Of a stretch of DNA of 64,000 nucleotides, positions 8,115-16,520 are shown one piece after another. Numbering within the stretch: position 1 is the first letter of the stretch; the number at the start of each line of letters is the position of its first letter. The notes below the pieces were generated by a model, which saw only the letters and a program-made list of their open reading frames with translations, made no database searches and was not told the DNA's origin. Source of the DNA: Lysinibacillus sp. FSL M8-0337 (GTDB lineage: Bacteria; Bacillota; Bacilli; Bacillales_A; Planococcaceae). Location of the stretch: the NCBI RefSeq assembly GCF_038593855.1, contig NZ_CP151996.1, positions 806,001 to 870,000 on the forward strand. The letters are read 5' to 3'. Made by a program: the position numbers and the translations under genes.

Positions 8115-8519
8115 GTGGATAATCACAAGATAAATGACTATATACGTCAACTGGAAATAGAGTTAGAGCCATTACCAAAAAAGGATAGAGACAATCATAT
8201 CATGGAAGTAAAAGATCATTTATTGCAGTCCGTAACGAATGGCAAATCCGTGGATCAGGTATTAAAAAGTTTTCTCCCAGCTAATGAATTAGCTAAGGAA
8301 ATTAAAGCAGAGTATCAATACTTGTATAGTGCACCTTCTGCTGAAAATATACCTTCCATTAAACAAAAGAACAGCAAGATATTAAGGAATACAGTAATTG
8401 TTTTATTAGGTATAATCATTTTTGCTATATTTGTAGCAATTGCTGTATTTATGGGGAATTCATCAGATAAACCTACTGACACAAATGGAATTGTTGAGTA
8501 TGAAGAAATCAGAAATTAA
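8115..8519 (+). CDS. HAAS-domain (DUF1700-like) membrane protein partnered with PadR
   Basis: 134 residues from a GTG start, 2 bp after the padR stop. The N-terminal ~80 residues are charged and helical, with the LEPLPKKDRDNHIMEVKDHL pattern found in HAAS/DUF1700 proteins. A single membrane helix spans about residues 93-114, followed by a short polar tail. Such proteins are co-encoded with PadR and are thought to bind it or take part in envelope-stress signalling; the mechanism is not settled. Function here is inferred from pairing. A long hairpin terminator follows. Confidence 0.75.
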   Translation: MDNHKINDYIRQLEIELEPLPKKDRDNHIMEVKDHLLQSVTNGKSVDQVLKSFLPANELAKEIKAEYQYLYSAPSAENIPSIKQKNSKILRNTVIVLLGIIIFAIFVAIAVFMGNSSDKPTDTNGIVEYEEIRN

Positions 8520-8524
8520 TAAAT

Positions 8525-8572
8525 AAAAACGAATTATTTAACATTGGGGAATGCTAAATAATTCGTTTTTAT
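8525..8572 (+). terminator. Terminator after the PadR/HAAS operon
   Basis: Perfect 16-bp arms (8525-8540 and 8555-8570) around a 14-nt loop, A-run before and T-run after, so it may act in both directions. Confidence 0.85.
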
Positions 8573-8636
8573 TTGTCTTGTGTTAGTTGTTTGAACGATT
8601 GCTGAAATTATGACGATTACATGGAAAAATCATAAT

Positions 8637-8671
8637 AACACTAAAATGACCAAGGGCGTCAAGCTAGTGTT
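8637..8671. repeat. Interrupted hairpin of unknown role
   Basis: AACACTA/TAGTGTT outer arms and TGAC/GTCA inner arms with 3-nt internal loops. No gene ends here, and only a weak T-run follows. Confidence 0.4.
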
Positions 8672-8726
8672 TTCCCTTAGGCTATTATTCTAAAAAGTAT
8701 ACATATCCACAAATAATAGAATTAAT

Positions 8727-8755
8727 ATGACATTTACGAGAAAATATAGTAAAAT
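8727..8755 (+). promoter_or_regulatory. Probable promoter of fadH
   Basis: ATGACA (8727-8732) and TAAAAT (8750-8755) with a 17-bp spacer, directly upstream of a FadR-like palindrome. Confidence 0.5.
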
Positions 8756-8756
8756 A

Positions 8757-8776
8757 AAATGAATGGTTATTCATTT
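8757..8776. promoter_or_regulatory. FadR-type operator upstream of fadH
   Basis: AAATGAATGGTTATTCATTT has perfect 8-bp arms AAATGAAT/ATTCATTT around 4 bp. It resembles the TGAATGANTANTCATTCA operator of Bacillus FadR, a TetR-type repressor released by long-chain acyl-CoA. It covers the expected transcription start. Confidence 0.72.
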
Positions 8777-8796
8777 TACACAAAGGGGGAAGTACG

Positions 8797-9564
8797 ATGT
8801 TACAGGGGAAAACGATTATTATTACAGGTGGGTCAAGTGGTATGGGGCTTTATATGGCGAAGCAATTCGTGACAGAAGGGGCAAACGTTGTAATTGTAGG
8901 TCGTAACGAAGAGCGATTAGCGGAGGCAAAAGAGTTTATATTAGCAGCAGGCAATACAATCGAAACATTCCAGATGGATGTTCGTATACCAGAACAGGCG
9001 CAGGCAATGGTGGAGTTTGCGGTTGAAAAATTTGGTCGAGTGGATGGGCTTGTCAATAATGCTGCTGGTAATTTTATTGTGCGTGCAGAGGATTTGTCGC
9101 CAAATGGTTGGAAAGCAGTTGTGGATATCGTCTTAAATGGTACGTTCTATTGCTCGTCTGCTATCGGTAAATATTGGATTGACCAAAAAATTAACGGATC
9201 GATTATCAATATGGTGGCGACCTATGCTTGGAATGCAGGTGCAGGTGTAATACATTCGGCAGCTGCAAAAGCTGGTGTACTATCAATGACAAGAACGTTA
9301 GCTGTTGAATGGGGCAAACGTTATGGTATACGTGTCAATGCCATTGCGCCAGGGCCAATTGAACGAACGGGGGGAGCAGCAAAACTTTGGGAATCAGAAG
9401 CAGCTGCTGCTCGTACAATTGATGCTGTACCACTTGGACGCATCGGTACACCAGAAGAAATAGCGGATCTAGCAACTTTTATGATGTCGGATAAAGCTAG
9501 CTATATGAATGGCGAATGTGTCACTTTAGATGGTGGACAGTGGTTAAATCAGTATCCTTTTTAG
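8797..9564 (+). CDS. fadH: 2,4-dienoyl-CoA reductase, SDR type (YkuF/FadH)
   Basis: 255 residues. TGGSSGMG at residues 9-16 binds NADPH. The active-site region reads HSAAAKAGV, with Ser where classical SDRs have Tyr; this is the normal state of the dienoyl-CoA reductase branch, not decay. NAIAPGPIERTGG and the C-terminal DGGQWLNQYPF closely match B. subtilis YkuF. The enzyme reduces 2,4-dienoyl-CoA during beta-oxidation of unsaturated fatty acids. A FadR-like operator lies 20 bp upstream of the start, fitting induction by fatty acids. It opens the block collinear with the B. subtilis ykuF region. GGGGG precedes the ATG. Confidence 0.92.
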   Translation: MLQGKTIIITGGSSGMGLYMAKQFVTEGANVVIVGRNEERLAEAKEFILAAGNTIETFQMDVRIPEQAQAMVEFAVEKFGRVDGLVNNAAGNFIVRAEDLSPNGWKAVVDIVLNGTFYCSSAIGKYWIDQKINGSIINMVATYAWNAGAGVIHSAAAKAGVLSMTRTLAVEWGKRYGIRVNAIAPGPIERTGGAAKLWESEAAAARTIDAVPLGRIGTPEEIADLATFMMSDKASYMNGECVTLDGGQWLNQYPF

Positions 9565-9673
9565 GATTATTTAGGCAGTCAATGTTGTGAAGTGACCGTT
9601 TGCCTTGTTGAAATTCATTGCATAATGAGGAGCGGTGTTGATACATACTAAGGCAAAGAAAGGAGTTTTGCCT

Positions 9674-9913
9674 ATGACTATGTGGTTGATACCGGCTCTT
9701 ATTGCAATTACAATCATTTCGGTTATTTCATTTGTTTCGACTATGAGAATTGCCAAAATGACATCTGAGCGGGAATCGGAAAAGGATACACCGATTTCAG
9801 AAACAGTTGAAGAATATGCAACGATGCTAAACCCAATTGTTTGGGTGTACATCATATTTTTACTTTTTTTAGGAATAATGATTTTTTACTACTGGACTAA
9901 AACAGGGTATTAA
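9674..9913 (+). CDS. Small membrane protein with two transmembrane helices, function unknown
   Basis: 79 residues. Helix 1 is at about 3-22 and helix 2 at about 55-73, with a polar, Glu/Ser-rich loop of ~30 residues between them; both ends would face the same side. AAAGGAG at 9658-9664 is 9 nt before ATG 9674, so this start is preferred to the in-frame TTG at 9635. It stands alone between fadH and a terminator. I do not recognise the family. An overlapping open frame on the other strand lacks a ribosome site and is taken as a shadow. Confidence 0.7.
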   Translation: MTMWLIPALIAITIISVISFVSTMRIAKMTSERESEKDTPISETVEEYATMLNPIVWVYIIFLLFLGIMIFYYWTKTGY

Positions 9914-9922
9914 TCAGATTTC

Positions 9923-9966
9923 AACGAAGTATCACATTTGCTTTGGTTTATGTGATACTTCGTTTT
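9923..9966 (+). terminator. Terminator after the small membrane protein gene
   Basis: Perfect 15-bp stem (9923-9937 with 9950-9964) and 12-nt loop, followed by a short T-run. Confidence 0.85.
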
Positions 9967-10022
9967 GACATTTGTATAGATTATGTTCCCACAAACTTTA
10001 AATTTTATAAGAAGATTTTTTA

Positions 10023-10419
10023 TCATTCTGTTGTCGTTTTAACAAAGCTATTAAATACTCCTTCTTCCTCGATGAAAGGGATTATGACCACTTTCTTCAA
10101 AGATTGTTAAGTAAGCATTTGGTATAAGAGAGGCAATTTCTTCAGAAAAAACTAAAGGGCATTTCATTGTGCAAAGCTAATGCACTTCTAATAGCTTCTA
10201 AATCTTGGACACTATTTTTAAAACTGACCTCATCGTGTACTGTTGAACCCCTTAAGTTTATTAAATAGACTGTATAGTGTGTAGTAAAAGGTGCAGCAAA
10301 AATATTGCCATTACTATTAAACACTGTATATTGATGTGTTATACAGAGTGGCTCACCTTTCCCATTTTAAAATACTCGAAGTTTCCGCGAGGAGTTTCAA
10401 CCATATTTTGCATCCACAT
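10023..10419 (-). pseudogene. Decayed alpha/beta-hydrolase (prolyl aminopeptidase-like) gene
   Basis: Read on the minus strand from an ATG at 10419 with GGAGG 6 nt upstream, the gene begins MWMQNMVETPRGNFEYFKMG, an alpha/beta-hydrolase start. A missing A in the run near 10365 shifts the frame; the next frame continues GEPLCITHQY...NSNGNIFAAPF...YLINLRGS, the strand and oxyanion region. After LALHNE the text jumps directly to the C-terminal part SEEIASLIPNAYLTIFEESGHNPF, which has the catalytic His, so roughly 140 codons including the nucleophile elbow (G-x-S-x-G) are deleted. A further shift near 10071 is needed to reach EEEGVFNSFVKTTTE and a stop at 10023. With the nucleophile gone the product cannot be active. 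Confidence 0.8.
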
Positions 10420-10642
10420 AAAATACCTCCAATGTTATTATTTCATTATAGCGATACAAAAATGTAAAAAATTAGTTTTTTACAACTGTGCAAAGATTTT
10501 ATAGTCGGTCTTATGCATTAATTTTAGAAAAACGGGGAGAATAAATTAATATTTCATATTGTCTAAAACAAAAATATCCATAATATACATTGTTTATGAA
10601 AAACTCTTCTTGACCTTGTCGTGGTCATAGTCGGAAACATTG

Positions 10643-10651
10643 TGATATGAT
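10643..10651 (+). promoter_or_regulatory. Extended -10 promoter element of darB
   Basis: TGATATGAT (TG-N-TATGAT) about 54 bp upstream of the darB start; no good -35 at normal spacing. Confidence 0.45.
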
Positions 10652-10704
10652 AAAAGAGAAGGATCCTGTTCTGCAAAGCAAGGACAGAAAAGGAGAAGAA
10701 GTTC

Positions 10705-11148
10705 ATGATTTCAACTAACAGCAAAGACTTATTAGCAATGCCAATTAGTGATTTTATTATTTCATCCGAAAAGGTTGCACATGTACAAAGTGGTAATAGT
10801 GCTGAGCATGCACTCCTTGTACTGACACGTACAGGGTACTCGTCCATACCTGTATTAGATATGAAATATCGCCTTCAAGGTTTATTGAGCATGAAAATGA
10901 TTACAGAATCCATTTTAGGTCTCGAACATATTGAATATGAAAAATTACCAAATATTAAAGTAGATACAATAATGGAAAAAGATATAGCCGTTCTCAAGAT
11001 GACGGATACTTTCCAACGAGCTTTAGATTTGGTTATTAACCATGCGTTTTTATGTGTAATAGATGAAGATGGTACATTTGCAGGGATTTTAACAAGACGC
11101 GTTATTTTAAAACAGTTGAAAAAATATATCTATCAAAAAGAGAAGTAG
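10705..11148 (+). CDS. darB: CBS-domain c-di-AMP-binding protein DarB (YkuL/CbpB)
   Basis: 147 residues consisting of two CBS motifs (about 12-65 and 90-140), the same length as B. subtilis DarB. The matching stretches include KVAHVQSGN, EHALLVLTRTGY and the final FAGILTRRVILKQLKK. DarB/CbpB is a soluble receptor for cyclic di-AMP; without the nucleotide it stimulates the (p)ppGpp synthetase Rel and pyruvate carboxylase in characterised species. It is followed by the ccpC homologue exactly as in B. subtilis (ykuL-ykuM). A terminator hairpin lies between the two genes. A second c-di-AMP target, KtrC, is encoded 22 kb downstream. Confidence 0.9.
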   Translation: MISTNSKDLLAMPISDFIISSEKVAHVQSGNSAEHALLVLTRTGYSSIPVLDMKYRLQGLLSMKMITESILGLEHIEYEKLPNIKVDTIMEKDIAVLKMTDTFQRALDLVINHAFLCVIDEDGTFAGILTRRVILKQLKKYIYQKEK

Positions 11149-11154
11149 TGTAAG

Positions 11155-11190
11155 AGGGGACTCAGGTGCAAAATTATGAGGTCCCCCTTT
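11155..11190 (+). terminator. Hairpin between darB and ccpC
   Basis: AGGGGAC pairs with the GTCCCCCT side around an ~18-nt loop and TTT follows. Partial readthrough to ccpC remains possible. Confidence 0.65.
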
Positions 11191-11216
11191 ACTTGTATTG
11201 GAGGTTTAGGTGATTG

Positions 11217-12104
11217 ATGGCAACAGAGGCGGAAATTTTGAAAGTTTTAGCTGAGGAACGCAATATGCGTAAAGCAGCGGAGCGGTTGTTTTTATCGCAG
11301 CCTGCACTTTCACAACGGTTGCAATCGATTGAAAAAGATTGGGGTGCACAGCTGTTTATTCGTTCACAAAAGGGCCTTACAGCAACCCCCGCAGGAGAGC
11401 ACGTTATAGCGTACGCAACAGATATGCTTGCTAAAAAAGAAGAAATCTTTGAAATGATTCAATCGCTAACAACCAAAGTAAACGGGACATTGAAAATTGC
11501 TTGTGCTTCCATTGTCGGGCAAAACTGGCTTCCCAAAATATTAAAAGATTTCGTCACAAAATATCCAGAAGCTAAAATTTCACTTATGACTGGCTGGAGC
11601 TCGGAAATTGTCAAAGCTTTATATGAGGGAGAGGCCCATATTGGCATTGTGCGTGGACAGGTGGATTGGAAAGGTGAAAAGATTCATCTTTTCCGCGATA
11701 CGTTGTACTTAGTAGATCGGGAGTTAAAAACAATTGAAGATGTGCTGACAACTGATCGTCCATTTATTCAATTTAAAAGTGATTCCAATTACTATCAAGA
11801 AATACAGCAATGGTGGCAACAGCATTTTGCTTCAAATCCAAGAAGACAAATTTTAGTAGACCAAATTGAAATATGTAAGCAAATGGCGTTAAATGGCATA
11901 GGTTATGCTATATTACCATCCATCACACTAAATGAGCATGATGGGGTTAATAAAATTGCGCTGACTAACAATGAAAAAGAATTTGGTTTAACGCGAGATA
12001 CATGGTTAATAGGCTATGAGTCTTCCTTTGAATTACGGCAAGTGGAAGCATTTGTAGAGGTTGTGCAAGATCATGCCCGATGCCTGTTTGACTATACGAA
12101 TTAA
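11217..12104 (+). CDS. ccpC: LysR-type regulator, CcpC homologue
   Basis: 295 residues. The N-terminal helix-turn-helix (NMRKAAERLFLSQPALSQRL) is followed by the LysR substrate-binding fold. Segments such as SLMTGWSSEIVKALYEGEAH, DRPFIQFKSDS, VDQIEICKQMALNGIGYAIL and RDTWLIGYE match CcpC closely. In Bacillus CcpC senses citrate and represses citrate synthase and aconitase genes. Position after darB is conserved with B. subtilis. Start: ATG 11217 is preceded in frame by TTG 11214, which lies 9 nt from GGAGG (11200-11204); either could be used, with a one-residue difference. Confidence 0.9.
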   Translation: MATEAEILKVLAEERNMRKAAERLFLSQPALSQRLQSIEKDWGAQLFIRSQKGLTATPAGEHVIAYATDMLAKKEEIFEMIQSLTTKVNGTLKIACASIVGQNWLPKILKDFVTKYPEAKISLMTGWSSEIVKALYEGEAHIGIVRGQVDWKGEKIHLFRDTLYLVDRELKTIEDVLTTDRPFIQFKSDSNYYQEIQQWWQQHFASNPRRQILVDQIEICKQMALNGIGYAILPSITLNEHDGVNKIALTNNEKEFGLTRDTWLIGYESSFELRQVEAFVEVVQDHARCLFDYTN

Positions 12105-12135
12105 ATATTCCCGTGCTAAAGGGGCTTCGAAGAGT

Positions 12136-12172
12136 AAAGTGTTAGATTGACTGCATCAATCTAACACTTTTT
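12136..12172 (+). terminator. Terminator after ccpC; copy 1 of a repeated hairpin
   Basis: Perfect 15-bp stem AAAGTGTTAGATTGA/TCAATCTAACACTTT with a 5-nt loop and T-run. The same stem recurs at 26433 and 50789. Confidence 0.88.
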
Positions 12173-12199
12173 CGTACATATTTCTTTGGCGTTAGAGAA

Positions 12200-12219
12200 A
12201 ATTGTTTGAGTGCCTGGCA
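12200..12219 (-). repeat. Dispersed 20-bp motif, copy on minus strand
   Basis: AATTGTTTGAGTGCCTGGCA, the complement of TGCCAGGCACTCAAACAATT. Related copies are at 36931, 44500, 44572, and degenerate ones at 50897 and 51104. Confidence 0.7.
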
Positions 12220-12340
12220 TCTCCCTAAATCTTAAGAGTTTATGAATATTCATGAAGATATCATAAGAAATGGAACAAAATGCACGAAAAAACGTATAAT
12301 TATGTAATCATCTAAAAGCAAAGGAAAAGGGGTTGAGTTT

Positions 12341-14734
12341 TTGAAGAAATTAAATATTACAGTACTAATAGTATTATTAATGCTTGTTATGAGCTACGCT
12401 CTGCCTATTTCTGTGGCGAGCGCCGCACCTACTTTAGAGGTACAAGCTAAGACAGGTATTGCAGGAAAGGCGAAATATCAATCAGTTACGCCTTTGCAAG
12501 TAACTGTAAAAAATAATGGACCTGATTTTTCAGGAGATATGGCGATTAATGCCTTTAATTCTTTTCAAGCAGGATCAGCACTAGTTGTGCCTATAGATAT
12601 AGCAGCTGGTGAGGAAAAAACAGTTACACTTTATTTGGACGGCTTAGCTGATTATGGTTATTCCGATGGTGATGTGTTTGCCTTTTATGAGGGCAACATT
12701 GAAAAAGGAAAAAAAGTTGCTTATAAAGGAACAAAGCGGTTGCAGGCTAATTTTTCAGAGCCAAATTCAACATTTATATATACGTTAACAGAGAAAAGCG
12801 ACCGTTTATCTGCCTATTTAAAGTTACCGCAACTTTTTCCATCCAATAGTGTAGAAGTATTTAACTTAAATCAATTAAAAGACTACACATTACCTGAGGT
12901 TGCACAAGGCTATGCAATGGCAAATATTATTGCAGTCGATGAGGTTGCGATAGCTGATTTAACGCAAAAACAGCAGGAAGCATTATTAAAATGGGTGCAA
13001 GATGGCGGTACATTATTGCTTGGCAGCTCTGAACAAATCAATGCAACTGCAGGCATTTTTAAAGAATACTTGCCACTTACATTATCCCAACAAATGACGA
13101 CTGTATCAGCAGATAGTTTAACGAAATTATCGGGAGGCGGTATTTTCACACAAGCAATTTCTGTCTATACAGCAACTGAAAATGAAGGCAGTATCCCTGT
13201 TTTAAAAGACAATACTAATATTCTAGCTGCTAAGAAAAAGGTTGGTAGTGGAGAAATTGTCCAAACAACTTTTTCATTAGGAGACCAGCCATTAGCATCT
13301 ATGGACGGCTATGCGGCATTAACAGCGAAAATGTTCGACCTTCAAACAATGTCTCAGCAAACAGGGATGCAAGGTCAATCTACAATGGATCAGCTTTCTA
13401 GCGAGTTAGGTAGTATTAACGAGTTATTCCCATCATTCGAAGTGTCCGTTAGCTATATGCTTATCGTAATTATTCTTTATATTTTAGTAATTGGTCCAAT
13501 CCTTTACTTTGTTTTAAAGAGAGTGGATAAACGAGAGCATGCATGGTGGGTTATTCCTACGATTTCAGTGGTACTGTCAATTGTACTATTTGTTTTCGGC
13601 GCAAAAGATCGTATTGTGCAGCCACAAGTTCAACAATCAGCATTCTTTAAAGTAAATGAAGACAGTAGCGTGAATGGTTATTATGTAGAATCAATTTTAA
13701 CAAATCGCAGTGGTGATTTTGTTGTCAATGCTGATAAAGATACGACTGCAGTAGCGTTCCGCAATAATTATAATCTTACTGGTTCAATGGGCGCGTTACA
13801 TGAATCGTCATATATTAAGGAACATGCCAATGGATCCGCATTAACTTTACGCGATTTAAGTTATTGGTCTGTCCAATCTTTTGGGGGGAAAACAGCCGCT
13901 CAAAAGATTGGCAAAATGGATATTGATATTACATTGAAAAATGAAAAATTGTCTGGGACAGTAAAAAATAATTTCCCGTTTGCTTTGAAGGATGTCACGA
14001 TTATATCGGGTACAAAAGAAGTGAAACTTGGTGATATTGAACCGAATGCTACACTGAAGGTGGACAAAGAGCTGAAAACAACAGTTCTTCAAAAGCCAAC
14101 ACACTTTAATAATTATAATTATAACTATCCAAAGACGAAGGAAGAAGTTGACCCATTACGTATTGAGCGTATGAAGTCGCAAGCCCTGCTATTAGTAGAA
14201 AGTGAGAAACAACCTGTCATTACAGCTTGGGCAGAGCAAGCAATTGTAGGAGTAGAACTTGAAACAAGTGTCAACATGTCACCTATTTCTTACTTCGTAC
14301 AGCCATTCGATGGAAAAGTTGAAATGTCAGGTCCATTTACGTTAAAACGTAATAACTTTTCATATAATTTGAACGCACAATCGCCAAATGCCACTTTCGA
14401 TAAAATGGATGAGCAATTAAATACTTGGTACATGTCAGAAGGTTTATATGAATTGTCGATAGAGATGCCAGACCATTTTATGGACTTTGTTCAAACCTTA
14501 GATGAACTTACAATTTCGAATAAAGATGTTCAACGAATGCAGTTATCTATTTGGAATAACAAAACGGGCAACTATGAACCATTGGTTGATACGAAGCAGG
14601 TATTTTCAAATGATATTACGCAATATTTCAATGATAAGGGTAAGCTGCTGTTGGAGATTAAATTTGGACCAGATCAAACAGGCGAGCAGACAAAATTACC
14701 TGAAATAGAGCTGAAAGGAGTGGCGAAGCAATGA
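12341..14734 (+). CDS. Large secreted/membrane-anchored protein of unknown function, first gene of MoxR-vWA-ABC cluster
   Basis: 797 residues from a TTG start with AAGGAAAAGGGG upstream. A signal peptide (about 1-29, ending SVASAAP) leads to a beta-rich extracellular domain; residues about 195-265 include a glutamine-amidotransferase-like stretch (VQDGGTLLLGSSEQ). Two membrane helices follow at about 370-392 and 403-420, then a second ~370-residue domain with Asn/Tyr-rich patches. It overlaps the next gene (ABC ATPase) by 4 bp, so the two are translationally coupled. In such operons similar proteins sit beside ABC-2 exporters, suggesting an accessory or substrate-handling role, but no function is known to me. 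Confidence 0.78.
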   Translation: MKKLNITVLIVLLMLVMSYALPISVASAAPTLEVQAKTGIAGKAKYQSVTPLQVTVKNNGPDFSGDMAINAFNSFQAGSALVVPIDIAAGEEKTVTLYLDGLADYGYSDGDVFAFYEGNIEKGKKVAYKGTKRLQANFSEPNSTFIYTLTEKSDRLSAYLKLPQLFPSNSVEVFNLNQLKDYTLPEVAQGYAMANIIAVDEVAIADLTQKQQEALLKWVQDGGTLLLGSSEQINATAGIFKEYLPLTLSQQMTTVSADSLTKLSGGGIFTQAISVYTATENEGSIPVLKDNTNILAAKKKVGSGEIVQTTFSLGDQPLASMDGYAALTAKMFDLQTMSQQTGMQGQSTMDQLSSELGSINELFPSFEVSVSYMLIVIILYILVIGPILYFVLKRVDKREHAWWVIPTISVVLSIVLFVFGAKDRIVQPQVQQSAFFKVNEDSSVNGYYVESILTNRSGDFVVNADKDTTAVAFRNNYNLTGSMGALHESSYIKEHANGSALTLRDLSYWSVQSFGGKTAAQKIGKMDIDITLKNEKLSGTVKNNFPFALKDVTIISGTKEVKLGDIEPNATLKVDKELKTTVLQKPTHFNNYNYNYPKTKEEVDPLRIERMKSQALLLVESEKQPVITAWAEQAIVGVELETSVNMSPISYFVQPFDGKVEMSGPFTLKRNNFSYNLNAQSPNATFDKMDEQLNTWYMSEGLYELSIEMPDHFMDFVQTLDELTISNKDVQRMQLSIWNNKTGNYEPLVDTKQVFSNDITQYFNDKGKLLLEIKFGPDQTGEQTKLPEIELKGVAKQ

Positions 14735-15666
14735 TTGAGATTCGCGATTTAACGAAAAAATACGGCTCTTTCACAGCACTAGATCATTTAAATCTGTCAC
14801 TGGAGGAAGGTGTAGTATTTGGCTTTGTAGGGGCTAATGGTGCCGGGAAATCGACAACGTTTTCGATTTTAGCTACATTGCTATCCCCAACTTCAGGCGA
14901 TGCATTGATCAATGGAAAAAGTGTGATTAAGGAACCGAAGGAAGTTCGGAAACAAATCGGCTATATGCCAGATTTCTTTGGTGTGTACGATCAACTTAAA
15001 GTAGATGAGTATTTAGATTTTTATGGGGCGAGCTATGGCATTGTCGCGCAGGAGCGCAAAGTGCTTATACCGCAGTTACTAGAGCTAGTTAATTTAACGA
15101 ATAAACGTTTTGAATATGTAGATTTACTATCGCGTGGGATGAAGCAACGCCTTTGTTTAGCACGAGCTCTTATCCATGATCCAAAGGTCTTAATTTTGGA
15201 TGAACCTGCTTCAGGCCTAGATCCACGCGCACGAGTAGAAATGCGAGATATTTTAAGGAATTTAAAATCCATGGGGAAAACCATTTTAATCTCCTCGCAT
15301 ATTTTGCCAGAGCTAGCGGAAATGTGTGATGAAATCGGCGTTATTGATAATGGGAAATTGATTGCACATGGCAATGTTGCTTCCATTCAAGCTCAGCTAC
15401 AAGGTGAAAAGCGAATAGTTATCAAAGTATCGGATCGTTTACAAGAGGTACGCACATTTTTAGAGGAAGATCCATTAATTTCTTCAATAGATGTCATGGA
15501 CAATCGTTTAGAAATTGCTTTTAACTATCGCGGTTCAGATCAGGAACAAATAGTACTACTGAAAAAAGCGATGCTTGCAGATTTACCAATTTATGCATTG
15601 AGCGAGGAAGAAAAAGATTTAGAGGATGTCTTTATGGCGATTACGAAGGGAGCGGACAGTCAATGA
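14731..15666 (+). CDS. ABC transporter ATP-binding protein (ABC-2 exporter type)
   Basis: 311 residues. Walker A GANGAGKST is at residues 34-42, the signature LSRGMKQRL near 133-141, and Walker B LILDEPASGLDP near 155-166, followed by the SSHIL switch histidine. The C-terminal ~80 residues are the extension seen in CcmA/DrrA-type exporter ATPases. It overlaps the genes on both sides by ATGA, so it is co-translated with the upstream secreted protein and the downstream permease. It powers whatever the permease moves; the substrate is unknown. The signature has R in place of the second G of LSGGQ, common in this subfamily. Confidence 0.92.
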   Translation: MIEIRDLTKKYGSFTALDHLNLSLEEGVVFGFVGANGAGKSTTFSILATLLSPTSGDALINGKSVIKEPKEVRKQIGYMPDFFGVYDQLKVDEYLDFYGASYGIVAQERKVLIPQLLELVNLTNKRFEYVDLLSRGMKQRLCLARALIHDPKVLILDEPASGLDPRARVEMRDILRNLKSMGKTILISSHILPELAEMCDEIGVIDNGKLIAHGNVASIQAQLQGEKRIVIKVSDRLQEVRTFLEEDPLISSIDVMDNRLEIAFNYRGSDQEQIVLLKKAMLADLPIYALSEEEKDLEDVFMAITKGADSQ

Positions 15667-16508
15667 TGGAAAGATTTTATAATCCCGTCCTTGTAAAAGA
15701 ATTGAAGTTACGCTTCCGTTCTTTTAAAAGTTTTTCTGGTTTAATGTTTTATTTAGCGGTAATTTGTATTTTTATTGCAGGTTTCTTACTGCTGACAACA
15801 GAATTTACGGGCAAAGGGTTTTTTAGACCTGATACAAGTTTTATGATGTTTGCCGTACTAACAATATTGCAAATGGCACTCGTTCTTTTCATTACACCGA
15901 GTTTAACTGCTGGGGCAATTAGTAGTGAACGAGAAAAGCAAACGTTAAATATTTTATTAACAACAACACAAAGCTCGACACAAATTATTATTGGGAAATT
16001 ATTATCTTCGGTAGCATTTTTAGTATTGATGTTAGTCGCAGGGCTACCATTGTATAGTTTAGTCTTTCTATTTGGTGGGGTATCACCTTTCCAACTAATT
16101 TCAATCTTTTTATTTTACCTATTAACAGTTGTTGCAATCGGTAGCGTTGGGGTTATGTTTTCAACAATTACGAAGAAAACGATTGTTGCTATGATTGCTA
16201 CTTATGGTTCCATCATTTTCTTAGGAGGAATTACAGCATTTTTCTTCTTCCTATCAATGGCATTCCATCAAATGGGCAATACGATTGCCACAAGCTCGTC
16301 CTTTATGACGTACTTCTGGGCTTCGATTAATCCAGGTGCATTAATGCTTACGCTTATTTCACCCTCTATGGGAGATGCTTTAGCAGAGCTAAGTGGCATT
16401 GATATACCGGTATGGATAACTTACTTACTAATTTATGTTTTGATTATTGTGTTAAGTTTAACCATTGCGATTAAGAAATTGCGTGCCAATATGAAAAGTA
16501 ATCGATGA
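15663..16508 (+). CDS. ABC-2 family transporter permease
   Basis: 281 residues with about six hydrophobic segments and the ABC-2 pattern: a cytoplasmic N-terminus reading NPVLVKELKLRFRS, a long first loop, and the SSEREKQTLNILLTT motif between helices 2 and 3 that contacts the ATPase. It overlaps the ATPase gene by 4 bp. With that subunit it should form a homodimeric exporter in the cytoplasmic membrane. No substrate clue beyond the neighbouring MoxR/vWA genes. Confidence 0.88.
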   Translation: MMERFYNPVLVKELKLRFRSFKSFSGLMFYLAVICIFIAGFLLLTTEFTGKGFFRPDTSFMMFAVLTILQMALVLFITPSLTAGAISSEREKQTLNILLTTTQSSTQIIIGKLLSSVAFLVLMLVAGLPLYSLVFLFGGVSPFQLISIFLFYLLTVVAIGSVGVMFSTITKKTIVAMIATYGSIIFLGGITAFFFFLSMAFHQMGNTIATSSSFMTYFWASINPGALMLTLISPSMGDALAELSGIDIPVWITYLLIYVLIIVLSLTIAIKKLRANMKSNR

Positions 16509-16520
16509 GGAGGAAACAGC

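Noticed and set aside
9571..9855. 94-codon minus-strand frame opposite the small membrane protein gene
   Set aside because: The plus-strand gene has a strong ribosome site and two clear membrane helices; the minus frame is its complement.
10563..10847. Minus-strand frame across the darB promoter
   Set aside because: Overlaps the start of darB and its promoter; no ribosome-binding site.
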